Notes under the pieces: model-generated
What the model saw: the letters and a program-made list of their open reading frames with translations, nothing else
What the model was told of the DNA's origin: nothing
Databases searched by the model: none
NCBI GenBank assembly: GCA_002477505.1
Contig: DLQB01000032.1
Coordinates: forward strand, 1 to 9,888
Direction: 5' to 3'
Length of the DNA: 9,888 nucleotides
Origin: Flavobacteriales bacterium UBA7443
GTDB lineage: Bacteria > Bacteroidota > Bacteroidia > Flavobacteriales_D > Sanyastnellaceae
Shown here: positions 1-7,622 of the stretch, piece by piece
Layout: each line of letters begins with the position of its first letter
Numbering within the stretch: position 1 is the first letter of the stretch
Position numbers and translations under genes: made by a program

Positions 1-1082
1 TATTCCACGGCCATGCGATTGGGCGTGAAAATCGCCGAAGGGTTGGCATCGGTTCCAAGCGCCCGCAAGGACGCTTTGAACGGTTCTACTTCATACCCAT
101 AATATCCAAACTCCGCTGCGCACTGGTAATAATGCGAGGCGTAATTTACCATCCCGTCATCCGAAAAGAAGCCCAAACCGCTGATTTCGAGGAAATGATC
201 AAGAATTACTTCAAGCGACGCGTTTGCCTTTGGCAATTCATCACAATCCGCTCCCCACTGCCAAAATGAAAATGGATACTCCAAAACGGCATATTCAAAT
301 GCTTCTTCGAGGGTTAGATAGTCGAACCGATATTCGGCTCCTTTGGCGTGCCATTTCAATCGCAACAAACTCGCGTCATACTCGTCTAAAATACGTCGTT
401 GAATGTCCTGGATCCGTCGCCGGCACTTCCCACTGCCCACTTCATCCAGAAATGCATAAATCCGCTCATCCTCCAAGGAAAGATTGATCGGAGCGACATA
501 AGGAACGCTCGCCACCACATCCTCTGGAAAAAAATAGCGGTAGTAAAGGGTCGTTTGTCCGCCTTTGCTAATGCCCGAAGCGACCCAAGGTGATGGGTAT
601 AGCGTTCCCAGCATCGTTCGAATCCGATGCAAATCACGCGTTGCTTGTCGAATATTCAAGTAGCGGTAGTCCATGGAATCCGGCACGCTTTCTCCATAAT
701 ATCGATGCTCGACGATGACTTGATTCGCTCCAATTGCCTTGGCCAATTCTGTTTCATAATTGCGCCCTCGGTCGTATCCCTCGGTCACGAGCACAACCGG
801 CAGTTCCGCATCGCGATGGGACAAGTAAACCCGCTGATAGAACCAACCTTTTTCGGGATGGTCGTGGTCCAACGGTTGACGAATTTTCAAATTCCACGCT
901 CCTGTGAAGCTCGCAGGCTGAAAGTCAGACCGTTCAAATCGAACGTCGGTCAAATCAAATAGGTATGCCTCCACCGCTGTAGCATCCATCGCCTGCGCAT
1001 GCAACTGACGAACCGAAGATGACAGACCCAGCAACATGACAAGCAGGAAAGCGGAAGGAAGGACCGAAAGATTGATATTCAT
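1..1082 (-). CDS. Secreted S37-family serine peptidase (PS-10 / tripeptidyl aminopeptidase type), 3' end cut by window
   Basis: The reading frame is open from the ATG at 1082 to the left edge: 360 full codons with no stop. The N-terminus has a hydrophobic stretch (residues about 7-20) and an A-Q-A site near residue 31, which fits a Sec signal peptide and an exported or periplasmic enzyme. The call rests on S37 hallmarks in order: VEHRYYGES (about 115-123), the Y-LNIRQATRDLHRI block (about 140), GISKGG with Ser172 as likely nucleophile, the YFFPEDVVASVPYVAP block, and EYPFSFWQWG. Family members are alpha/beta-hydrolase aminopeptidases that release short peptides. The Asp and His of the triad are expected in the missing C-terminal part. 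S28 peptidases share the EHRYYGES segment, but SKGG after the Ser favours S37. An in-frame TAG at 1104-1106 excludes a longer N-terminus. The gene sits behind the lipoprotein's terminator, so it is probably a separate transcript. Confidence 0.85.
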   Translation of the reverse strand, partial: MNINLSVLPSAFLLVMLLGLSSSVRQLHAQAMDATAVEAYLFDLTDVRFERSDFQPASFTGAWNLKIRQPLDHDHPEKGWFYQRVYLSHRDAELPVVLVTEGYDRGRNYETELAKAIGANQVIVEHRYYGESVPDSMDYRYLNIRQATRDLHRIRTMLGTLYPSPWVASGISKGGQTTLYYRYFFPEDVVASVPYVAPINLSLEDERIYAFLDEVGSGKCRRRIQDIQRRILDEYDASLLRLKWHAKGAEYRFDYLTLEEAFEYAVLEYPFSFWQWGADCDELPKANASLEVILDHFLEISGLGFFSDDGMVNYASHYYQCAAEFGYYGYEVEPFKASLRALGTDANPSAIFTPNRMAVE

Positions 1083-1086
1083 GCCC

Positions 1087-1115
1087 CTAAAGTAGCACCC
1101 ATCCTATTGAACAAA
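1087..1115 (-). promoter_or_regulatory. Possible Bacteroidota-type promoter for the S37 peptidase gene
   Basis: On the minus strand, TACTTTAG (1094-1087) matches the Bacteroidota -7 consensus TAnnTTTG at five of its six fixed positions. A TTTG (1115-1112) lies 17 nt upstream, near the expected -33 position. The -7 box ends only 4 nt before the ATG, so a transcript from here would be leaderless or nearly so. The TTTG is also the end of the upstream terminator's T-tract. The position is seen; promoter function is inferred and weakly supported. Confidence 0.3.
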
Positions 1116-1143
1116 AAAAGAGCCCCGTATCCGAGGCTCTTTT
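1113..1143 (-). terminator. Intrinsic terminator of the TPR lipoprotein gene
   Basis: A perfect 9-bp inverted repeat (AAAAGAGCC at 1116-1124 and GGCTCTTTT at 1135-1143) encloses a 10-nt loop. On the minus strand it is followed by seven T residues (1119-1113). It begins 22 nt after the lipoprotein stop codon, the normal place for a rho-independent terminator. The plus strand also shows four T residues after the stem, but no plus-strand gene needs it. Confidence 0.85.
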
Positions 1144-1165
1144 CAATGCTTTCTTTTCGGTGGGC

Positions 1166-2878
1166 TTACATGCCCATCTCTCCGCGCATGTCCCGGAATT
1201 CGAGATCACGCTCAGCTTTTGCTCGCATGCTTGGATCTTTCGCCAGAGCTTCCGCAAGGTACTTCTTCGCTCCTGCAGCGTCCTTGAGGCGCGCACAGGC
1301 AATCGCCATTACGTAGCTCGCAGCGGCACTATCATCGTTGGCGTTTTCCAACGTCTTCTTCGCTGCTGAGGCATCGCCATTCAGCATTTTCGCCAAGGCT
1401 ACATTTACCGTGCTCTCACGTCCCATATTGGAAATTGCAGAAGGGTAATCGCCCTTTTGGATGAGGATAATTCCTTTGTTGTATCCAACCTCTGGACCTG
1501 CTCCAGAAGCTTCATTGAGCAAGGCCATCGCATCGTCGATGTTTCCGTCCTTCCGCGTGATGGCTGCCACGTTATTGAGAACGGCCTTGTTTCGCTTGAG
1601 CTCCAGTGCTGCGCTGAACAATTCCCATGCTTGATTCATTCGTCCCATTTGGGCCAAACACCAGCCGGCATTGTTGTGACCTCGGAAATCACCCGCATGC
1701 ACACGCGCGGTGGCCTGGTATACGGTCAGCTTCTCATTCATATCATCGAACAAGGTGGCTGCATAAAGCAATTCTTCCACCGTCAATGCGTCAGCATTGT
1801 TCATGCTCAAGTCCATCAATTCCTCATCGGTGTACCCTTCTACATCGTAGGCGACAGACATTTGGGACCGGCGCAATTGTGGCAGAATGTCCTTCTCAAT
1901 TTCCTTGTATGTCTTCGCGATGTTACGAATCTCTTCTTCGCGTTTGTTCTTGTCGCTGTACATCTCCAAAACGCGCAAGATCAAATTTTTGTCTTCAATT
2001 GAGGAAGCGCTCATCAGGGATTTGAACCCTTTCCAATCCTCCCCTTTGGGAACCAAAGTGAAGAATGCTTCGTCCGCTGTCATTTTTTTGCGCTTCATTT
2101 CGCGGGTCAGAGCTTTCGCTGCTGATGACGCACGGTCAGAGGCTAAATCTTCGTTCAACGTGATCTCCCCTTCTGGTGAGGCATATGCTTCAATGGCCGT
2201 GCCGGTTAGGGATACACTATCCGCGTCGTTGGCGAGGGCGATGAGTTCCTTCAATGCCTTCCAATCGTCGTCGCGCAATTCACCGGAACGCACGGTAGAA
2301 GAGCTCTTGGCATAATTGACCGTTGCTTCTTCTGTGTAGCTCAACACACGCTTAAAATTGTCCTTTGCGAGGATGAAGCGGTCATCTGACTGCACCATGA
2401 GGGGGGTGGTGATTACACCCGCACCGATCACGATTGGATCAAAATCCACCGTCTTGCTTCCCTTGGTCCCAGAAATGCGAACCGTTAATTCTCCTGCATC
2501 CTCCATGGCCGGATCAAACGGAACAGAAGCTTCATAGGTAAAGGCTTTTCCATTTTCGAATGGAATCACCTTGTAATTGCCCGCGGCTTCTTCCCCTTGG
2601 AATCCCTGCGTATCGAAGGAAGCGCTCCCGCCATCCCATGTGAGGACCGGCGTTGCCTCGATACTTACTTTCTTTGCAAAGTACTTCGGCGGAAATTTTC
2701 CTTCTATTTTCAATTCCACCTGATCGCCTCGCAAAATGAGTGGCTCCGGTGATGATTCTAGGCCCAAGGCCTCCTTTTCCTTGTCCATGCTGCCTAATCC
2801 GGCGCATCCCGCAAAGAAAATCAGGGAAGTAATAATAGCCACTGCGGGCAACTTCCAGGTGTTTACGTTACTCTTCAT
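1166..2878 (-). CDS. TPR-repeat lipoprotein with degenerate OmpA-like domain, function unknown
   Basis: A 570-aa protein of unknown function. A lipoprotein signal peptide ends in the lipobox FFAGC, with Cys25 as the acylated residue, so it should be anchored in an envelope membrane, probably the outer one. Residues about 45-155 look beta-rich and Ig-like. Residues about 186-330 resemble an OmpA C-terminal domain: a YASPEGE segment (232-238), Asn242 and Arg249 match the family motif, but the position of the usual peptidoglycan-contacting Asp is Ser234. A charged, helical linker follows. From about 345 to 560 there are helical hairpins with TPR character (for example the NNAGWCLAQMGRMNQAWELF and NNVAAITRKDGNIDDAMALL segments), which suggests a scaffold for protein contacts. 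The gene has its own -7 promoter element and terminator, so it appears monocistronic. Similar lipoproteins are, as far as I know, frequent in Bacteroidota; I cannot assign it to a named complex. Confidence 0.8.
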   Translation of the reverse strand: MKSNVNTWKLPAVAIITSLIFFAGCAGLGSMDKEKEALGLESSPEPLILRGDQVELKIEGKFPPKYFAKKVSIEATPVLTWDGGSASFDTQGFQGEEAAGNYKVIPFENGKAFTYEASVPFDPAMEDAGELTVRISGTKGSKTVDFDPIVIGAGVITTPLMVQSDDRFILAKDNFKRVLSYTEEATVNYAKSSSTVRSGELRDDDWKALKELIALANDADSVSLTGTAIEAYASPEGEITLNEDLASDRASSAAKALTREMKRKKMTADEAFFTLVPKGEDWKGFKSLMSASSIEDKNLILRVLEMYSDKNKREEEIRNIAKTYKEIEKDILPQLRRSQMSVAYDVEGYTDEELMDLSMNNADALTVEELLYAATLFDDMNEKLTVYQATARVHAGDFRGHNNAGWCLAQMGRMNQAWELFSAALELKRNKAVLNNVAAITRKDGNIDDAMALLNEASGAGPEVGYNKGIILIQKGDYPSAISNMGRESTVNVALAKMLNGDASAAKKTLENANDDSAAASYVMAIACARLKDAAGAKKYLAEALAKDPSMRAKAERDLEFRDMRGEMGM

Positions 2879-2908
2879 ACTGTATGTTGTGAATCTTCAA
2901 ATTCTTGA

Positions 2909-2916
2909 CAAAACTA
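2909..2916 (-). promoter_or_regulatory. -7 promoter element of the TPR lipoprotein gene
   Basis: The minus strand reads TAGTTTTG here, an exact match to the Bacteroidota sigma-A -7 consensus TAnnTTTG. It lies 30 nt upstream of the ATG at 2878, which would leave a 5' leader of roughly 25 nt. I see no convincing TTTG at the -33 spacing. Its place in the short gap after accA supports a separate transcript for the lipoprotein. Confidence 0.5.
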
Positions 2917-2934
2917 CACAATCCGGGGACACCC

Positions 2935-3888
2935 TCAGCTATTGACAACGCCCATTGATGAGAACTTCCTAATTCGGCGTTCCACACGCTTGTCCGCGTG
3001 CATGGGAATCAACTTTGAAAGGTGCTTTTTTATTTCTTTTTTGACCTGCTTGTACATCGCCTCCGGATCGGCATGTGCACCCCCTAAAGGTTCAGGAATG
3101 ATGCCATCTACGAGTCCCAATGACTGCATGTTTTCACTGGTCAAATTTAAGGCTTCGGCTGCTTCCATCTTGTGTTCCCAATTCCGCCAGAGGATGGAAG
3201 AACACGATTCGGGACTGATTACGCTGTACCAGGTGTTTTCCAGCATCAGCACGCGGTCTCCGATTCCTATGCCCAATGCTCCTCCTGAGGCACCCTCTCC
3301 GATGATGATGCAAATCACCGGCACCTTCAATTGACACATCTCAATCAAGTTTCGTGCAATCGCTTCTCCCTGACCTCGCTCTTCGGCCTCCAAGCCGGGA
3401 TAGGCACCAGGTGTATCAATCAAAGTCACAATGGGACGATTGAATTTCTCTGCGAGCTTCATGAGGCGCAAAGCTTTGCGATAGCCCTCCGGATTCGCCA
3501 TTCCAAAGTTGCGGTATTGCCGCATCTTGGTGTTCACCCCCTTTTGTTGGCCAATGAACATCACACTTTGATCATCGATGAAACCGAATCCTCCGACCAT
3601 GGCTTTATCATCCTTGACCGTGCGGTCTCCGTGCAATTCCATAAAGCGTCCGTCCGTTATCGCATCGATGTAATTCAAGGTGTATGGCCGGTCGGGGTGG
3701 CGGCTGACCTGCACACGCTGCCATGGGGTTAGATCCGAATAGATATTGGCTGTCACTTCTCGGATCTTGGATTCGAGGTCCTCGACCAGATTGGCCATAT
3801 CGACGTCGCTTGTTTCCTGCAACTCTCGTGCTTGGGTCAGTTGCTCGCGCAACTGTAGAATCGGTTCTTCGAAATCGAGGTAATTCAT
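2935..3888 (-). CDS. accA: Acetyl-CoA carboxylase carboxyltransferase subunit alpha
   Basis: AccA pairs with AccD (A2B2) in the cytoplasm to move the carboxyl group from carboxybiotin on BCCP to acetyl-CoA, giving malonyl-CoA for fatty acid synthesis. At 317 aa it is full length (E. coli AccA is about 319 aa). The N-terminal third is the usual helical extension (residues about 1-50), followed by TPWQRVQVSRHPDRP (54-68). The crotonase-fold core has LIDTPGAYPG (156-165) and EGASGGALGIG (198-208); Gly202-Gly203 correspond to the oxyanion-forming glycines. The start at 3888 gives the typical MNYLDFE N-terminus. accD is not in the window; the two subunits are often unlinked. The gene lies 58 bp after rdgB with a plausible promoter between them, so it may be transcribed both with the men operon and alone. 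Confidence 0.97.
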   Translation of the reverse strand: MNYLDFEEPILQLREQLTQARELQETSDVDMANLVEDLESKIREVTANIYSDLTPWQRVQVSRHPDRPYTLNYIDAITDGRFMELHGDRTVKDDKAMVGGFGFIDDQSVMFIGQQKGVNTKMRQYRNFGMANPEGYRKALRLMKLAEKFNRPIVTLIDTPGAYPGLEAEERGQGEAIARNLIEMCQLKVPVICIIIGEGASGGALGIGIGDRVLMLENTWYSVISPESCSSILWRNWEHKMEAAEALNLTSENMQSLGLVDGIIPEPLGGAHADPEAMYKQVKKEIKKHLSKLIPMHADKRVERRIRKFSSMGVVNS

Positions 3889-3908
3889 GCGTTATCTCTT
3901 TTCAGTGG

Positions 3909-3936
3909 CAAATATGCAACAACTTTTCACGGCAAA
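3909..3936 (-). promoter_or_regulatory. Candidate promoter for accA
   Basis: The 58-bp rdgB-accA gap holds CATATTTG (3916-3909 on the minus strand), which matches five of the six fixed positions of TAnnTTTG. A TTTG (3936-3933) lies 16 nt upstream of it, slightly shorter than the usual -33 spacing. The -7 box ends 20 nt before the accA ATG. This is a reasonable match, but short motifs arise by chance in such a gap. Confidence 0.4.
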
Positions 3937-3946
3937 CCGCCATCCT

Positions 3947-4558
3947 TCAGGACTTTGCCAACAATTCACTCACCATGGATCGGATTGCCTTTCCCCGGTG
4001 GCTTCGTTCATTTTTAGCGGCAGCTGACATTTCGGCGAATGTAACGGTCTCCCCTTCCGGAGAAAAAACAGGATCGTAACCAAATCCTTCGGCCCCACTT
4101 TGTTTCCGAACGATGCTTCCTTCACAGACCCCTTCTATGTATTCCACCAGTCCCCCTCGAATGAGACAGATCACGGTGCGAAAGCGCGCGGTACGATCCT
4201 CCCCATCCGTATCCGCTAACGCCCCAAGCAATTTGGACATATTCGCCTGTGCATCCGCATTTTCTCCCGCATAACGAGCCGTTCGCACCCCAGGCGCCCC
4301 CGCCAGCGCATCGACCTCCAAACCTGTATCATCCGCAAAGCAGTCCAACCCATACTCGCGATGCACATGCTGCGCCTTGAGGAAAGCATTGCCCTTGAGG
4401 TCCGTTGCCGTCTCAGGAATCTCCTCGTGGCACCCGATGTCGGAGAGCGTCTGGATGCGGTATGCGCCGCTCAACATATTCTGGACTTCGCGAGCCTTGT
4501 TGGCATTGTGCGTTGCAAAAACAAGCACCGGCAATTCGGTGGAATCGGATTCATTCAT
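3947..4558 (-). CDS. rdgB: Non-canonical purine NTP pyrophosphatase (ITP/dITP/XTP hydrolase), RdgB/HAM1 family
   Basis: It hydrolyses deaminated purine nucleotides (ITP, dITP, XTP) to the monophosphate and pyrophosphate, keeping them out of DNA and RNA. From the ATG at 4558 it is 203 aa, close to the usual length of about 200. Signature segments occur in order: FATHNANKARE (14-24), the substrate-loop family motif; FADDTGLEVDALAGAPGVRT (74-93) with Asp76-Asp77 covering the catalytic and metal site; FGYDPVF (159-165); and KNERSHRGKA (182-191). A GTG at 4576 would add six residues and leave 3 bp to the menE stop. The ATG is preferred because it is the stronger start codon and the family motif begins soon after. 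It lies 21 bp downstream of menE, so it is probably part of the men operon; the link is organisational rather than biochemical. Confidence 0.95.
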   Translation of the reverse strand: MNESDSTELPVLVFATHNANKAREVQNMLSGAYRIQTLSDIGCHEEIPETATDLKGNAFLKAQHVHREYGLDCFADDTGLEVDALAGAPGVRTARYAGENADAQANMSKLLGALADTDGEDRTARFRTVICLIRGGLVEYIEGVCEGSIVRKQSGAEGFGYDPVFSPEGETVTFAEMSAAAKNERSHRGKAIRSMVSELLAKS

Positions 4559-4579
4559 GGCAGCGAAATTAAACACGGA

Positions 4580-5611
4580 TCAAGGCCTGAGCCATTTTCC
4601 AGACCCGGTTTGTTTGAGCTCCTTCCATTCGATGCGTTTTGGGGAATGATGAGGAGGCAAATGGCGTTTGGCCCATGCAGTCCATTCCGCTTCCAATTGA
4701 GAAGCATTTGCGGGTGGTGCCGTCGCGTGCACGCGCAGGACCAGTTGCGTGCCCCAAGTGGCATGGTACTCGCCATAGACTTTGAAGGGCCCCGTTATCA
4801 GTGAAGCAAGTGCCCTTTCAATTTGTGCGGGATGAATCTTGATTCCGCCTGAGTTGATCACATCATCCCGTCGGCCCAACCATTCGAACGCATTGGCCCC
4901 GATCACTTTCACGGCATCATTTGTTTTCAAATGCTTCCCATTGGGAAAGACAATTTCCAACACCGAGTCCTCCGTTTGCACCACTTCAAAGCCTTCTAAG
5001 CATTGAAAGGCAGCTTCTTGAATGGGTGCCAATTGACGCACGGCAAAGTGACTAATCGTCTCGGTCATTCCGAACGATTCAAAAACCTTTGGACCCACTG
5101 GCATCTGTTGAATAAGGGAATCATCAACTGCACTTCCACCGAGCAAAACCGTTCCTAGTTGCTCCCAAGCCTTGGGTCGATGCTCAACAAGCGCGGCGGC
5201 CTGCGCTGGAGTCATGGCTATAAAGTCGCACGGGACAACCCCTTCGGGAAGCGCGCCGGGGCGTTCTATTTTGATGTCCCATCCTCCCACCAGTGCGCGG
5301 ATGAGCATCATCTTTCCACCAATAAAGCGCGCGGGCAAGACCAAAACCGCTTGGGTTCCTGGAAGCAGCTTAAAAAAACGGATGGTCCGTTCGGCGCTTT
5401 CAACCATGTCTTTTTTGGCGTGTACGATGGGCTTGGGTGCGCCTGTAGAACCCGAAGTCAATGAAGTCATTTCAGCTCCTTCTGACCACCAATCTGTGAG
5501 CACTTGTACGACCTCTCGCTCCCATGCTTGCGTGCACGATTCCTTGAGCGATGTCAGCTTGTCTTTTTGCAATGGCCACCACTGACCAGCGATATGTATT
5601 CGCGGCCTCAT
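4580..5611 (-). CDS. menE: o-Succinylbenzoate-CoA ligase, short form
   Basis: It activates o-succinylbenzoate with ATP and joins it to CoA, the step before MenB. It belongs to the ANL adenylating family. The phosphate-binding loop LTSGSTGAPK (51-60), the SFGMTET motif (179-185), GRRDDVINSGGIKI (246-259) and the C-terminal TGSGK with Lys339 as likely adenylation lysine are all present. The usual TGD is TND here (230-232). At 343 aa it is about 100 residues shorter than E. coli MenE (about 450). The missing part is the N-terminal segment before the P-loop, as only 50 residues precede it. There is no frameshift scar, and the start is fixed by a 4-bp ATGA overlap with menC, so the short form looks native. 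The operon position between menC and rdgB supports the call over other acyl-CoA ligases. Confidence 0.93.
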   Translation of the reverse strand: MRPRIHIAGQWWPLQKDKLTSLKESCTQAWEREVVQVLTDWWSEGAEMTSLTSGSTGAPKPIVHAKKDMVESAERTIRFFKLLPGTQAVLVLPARFIGGKMMLIRALVGGWDIKIERPGALPEGVVPCDFIAMTPAQAAALVEHRPKAWEQLGTVLLGGSAVDDSLIQQMPVGPKVFESFGMTETISHFAVRQLAPIQEAAFQCLEGFEVVQTEDSVLEIVFPNGKHLKTNDAVKVIGANAFEWLGRRDDVINSGGIKIHPAQIERALASLITGPFKVYGEYHATWGTQLVLRVHATAPPANASQLEAEWTAWAKRHLPPHHSPKRIEWKELKQTGSGKWLRP

Positions 5612-6681
5612 GAAACCGAACGGACTTCAGGTGCTTCCCAATTTTGGACGCCGCGAGTGCTTAAATAGCCCTCGCTCACTTCCAAAGGAGCTGGTATGTT
5701 ATTGGTGAACAAGCCACCGGTTCCCAGCCCTTGCGGCAACAATGGCGCATGCGATTGAATGCCGTTGGCCGTCCATTGTGCAATTGCGTTCAATCCCATA
5801 TTGGTCTCCAATGCTGAAGTAACCCACCAGCCCATGTCCCGCTGTTCCGCTTGTTGAATCCAATGCTGCGATGCCGCGAAACCGCCCAAAAGGCTTGGTT
5901 TTAGCACCAAAAAATCAGGGTCGATCGCATCGAGTAAAGCTCCCTGCGCTTCCACAGGAACGCCAATCAAAGACTCATCCAAAGCGATAGGAACTGGACT
6001 CACCTTGCAGAGTTCTGCCAATCCACGTTTGTCGCTTGGATGAAGCGGTTGTTCAATGCTGTGCAAGCCAATCTCAGCCAGCGACTCCAATTTCTTGAGC
6101 GGAGTCCAACCTGATTCCGGCTGCGAGAAGGCGCCATTGGCATCGACTCGAAAGGTCACTTCGGGTGCGATCGCGCGCAAGGCGCGCATCCATTCCAATT
6201 CTTGTTCGAACGGCATGCTACCCACTTTGGCCTTCAGGGTTTTAAAACCAGACTTGAGCAAGGTTGCTGCTTGATCCAATAATCCCTTAGGATCATCCAT
6301 CCACATCAAGCCATTGATTTCAATTCGGGATTGCCCTTGTGCAAAAGAACCATCGAATGGGACAAAGGACTGTCGGGTTTTCAAATCGGCTAAGGCCATT
6401 TCAATGGCAAAGCGCAGGGCGGGCAAGGCGAGCGGAACCTCTTCGAACACCACCTCACGCCGTTGCTGAATGTCAAGCAGGTGGGCTTCGATTTCAGCAG
6501 GCTCGTCCATGCTTAATCCTGGAATGATGCTGCATTCCCCCCAACCGCATGCACCGGTGACGTCTCGCAATCGAATGAGCCAAGACGGCTTGGTCAACAA
6601 GGTGCCTCGGGAGGTCTTGGCAGGCTTCTTGAATTTCATTTCAAAACGAACCCATTGCACATCGATGCCTGCCTTTCTCAT
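5608..6681 (-). CDS. menC: o-Succinylbenzoate synthase (enolase superfamily)
   Basis: It dehydrates SHCHC to o-succinylbenzoate using Mg2+. The 357-aa protein has the enolase-superfamily layout: an N-terminal capping domain (about 1-110, with CGWGECS at 45-51) and a TIM-barrel domain. The expected active-site set is complete: KAK with Lys150 and Lys152, metal ligands Asp180 (RVDANG), Glu210 (IEQPL) and Asp235 (ALDES), and the second-side Lys261 (VLKPS). Related members include dipeptide epimerases and N-acylamino acid racemases, but placement between menA and menE fixes the function. Its ATG overlaps the menA stop by 4 bp (ATGA) and its TGA overlaps the menE start in the same way, which suggests translational coupling. 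Confidence 0.95.
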   Translation of the reverse strand: MRKAGIDVQWVRFEMKFKKPAKTSRGTLLTKPSWLIRLRDVTGACGWGECSIIPGLSMDEPAEIEAHLLDIQQRREVVFEEVPLALPALRFAIEMALADLKTRQSFVPFDGSFAQGQSRIEINGLMWMDDPKGLLDQAATLLKSGFKTLKAKVGSMPFEQELEWMRALRAIAPEVTFRVDANGAFSQPESGWTPLKKLESLAEIGLHSIEQPLHPSDKRGLAELCKVSPVPIALDESLIGVPVEAQGALLDAIDPDFLVLKPSLLGGFAASQHWIQQAEQRDMGWWVTSALETNMGLNAIAQWTANGIQSHAPLLPQGLGTGGLFTNNIPAPLEVSEGYLSTRGVQNWEAPEVRSVS

Positions 6682-7613
6682 GACACAGCGAGTCCCGTTT
6701 GTGCCATGAGCAGGAATAAAGCGGCTACGGCCGATGAAAGCGCAACGCGCTTCAATTCAGGATCCAAATCCTCTGGGCTTGAAACGTTGAACACCCGAAA
6801 GACGTGTGCCAGATGCACCGCATTCAACACAGCAATCCACCCCATGCCCCGCCATTCTCCGGGATGCAAAACCAACGCGTACAACCACCAGGAGCACCAT
6901 CCCACAGCAAACAAGATGAGGTGGTATCGCCTGGCCCACGTCAAACCGTTGCGCACCACAAGGGTGTTTTTTCCCGCAATGGCGTCCGAGGCATGATCCC
7001 GCATATTGTTCAAATTCAAGACTGCGACGGACATCGTTCCTGACCAAGTTGCCGGCAACAGCCACTCGTAGTTCCATTGATGGGAAAGCAATGCAGCGGT
7101 GCCCAACACCCCAATCCAACCAAAAAACAAAAAAACCATGGCGTCTCCATGCCCTTTGTAACCGTATGGACTCTTGCCTGCTGTGTAGCGAAATGCGGCA
7201 GCGATGGCCGCAACGCCGAGCACCAAGAAAAGCAACGCTGGCAGTAGAAGTCCCGCTTCGAAAAAGGCCAGGGACAAGGCAACAAGACCACTCAGAAAGG
7301 CCAAAACCGCGATTCCAAGGACCGCCTTTTTCATGGCCACAGGCGTAATTCTGCCTGAAGCAACGGCCCGATCCTGGCGACTCGAATCATCCGCTCCGTT
7401 TTCAAAGTCCCCCCAGTCGTTCGCCCAATTGGACAGAATCTGCAATAAAATGACCGTGACTAAAATGGAAGAAAAAACCACCCAGAATTGGGTTCTGAGC
7501 AATTCGGATTGCTGGACGTACCCATGGCTGACCGCCGCCCCGACTAAGACGCATGACGCTGCCAAGGGCAGCGTGCGCAAACGAGAAGCTTGTATCCAAT
7601 CCCGAACCGCCAT
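6678..7613 (-). CDS. menA: 1,4-Dihydroxy-2-naphthoate polyprenyltransferase (UbiA family)
   Basis: An integral inner-membrane enzyme that transfers a polyprenyl chain to DHNA with loss of CO2, giving demethylmenaquinone. The 311-aa protein starts MAVRDWIQASRLRTLP, a typical MenA N-terminus. Several hydrophobic helices are evident (for example about 43-61, 97-118, 122-141 and 158-176). The two Asp-rich prenyl-diphosphate/Mg2+ motifs of the UbiA superfamily are present: NDWGDFENGADD (65-76) and MRDHASDAIAGKNT (204-217, with Asp206 and Asp210). It lies 9 bp after menB and overlaps menC by 4 bp. The methyltransferase that would finish menaquinone (MenG/UbiE) is not in the window. Confidence 0.95.
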   Translation of the reverse strand: MAVRDWIQASRLRTLPLAASCVLVGAAVSHGYVQQSELLRTQFWVVFSSILVTVILLQILSNWANDWGDFENGADDSSRQDRAVASGRITPVAMKKAVLGIAVLAFLSGLVALSLAFFEAGLLLPALLFLVLGVAAIAAAFRYTAGKSPYGYKGHGDAMVFLFFGWIGVLGTAALLSHQWNYEWLLPATWSGTMSVAVLNLNNMRDHASDAIAGKNTLVVRNGLTWARRYHLILFAVGWCSWWLYALVLHPGEWRGMGWIAVLNAVHLAHVFRVFNVSSPEDLDPELKRVALSSAVAALFLLMAQTGLAVS

Positions 7614-7622
7614 GACCCGTGA

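Noticed and set aside
386..637. An 83-codon minus-strand open frame
   Set aside because: It overlaps the S37 peptidase in another frame. The peptidase frame is open for 360 codons and carries conserved motifs.
627..962. A 111-codon plus-strand open frame
   Set aside because: It is antisense to the S37 peptidase coding region and has no motif or start context to support it.
1457..2002. A 181-codon plus-strand open frame, with two others overlapping it
   Set aside because: All are antisense to the TPR lipoprotein gene, which has a signal peptide, promoter element and terminator of its own. The plus-strand products have no recognisable motif.
4559..4576. GTG start for rdgB six codons upstream of the ATG
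   Set aside because: It is possible, but the added residues are not part of the family motif and an ATG lies closer to the conserved FATHNANK segment. The ATG at 4558 was kept.
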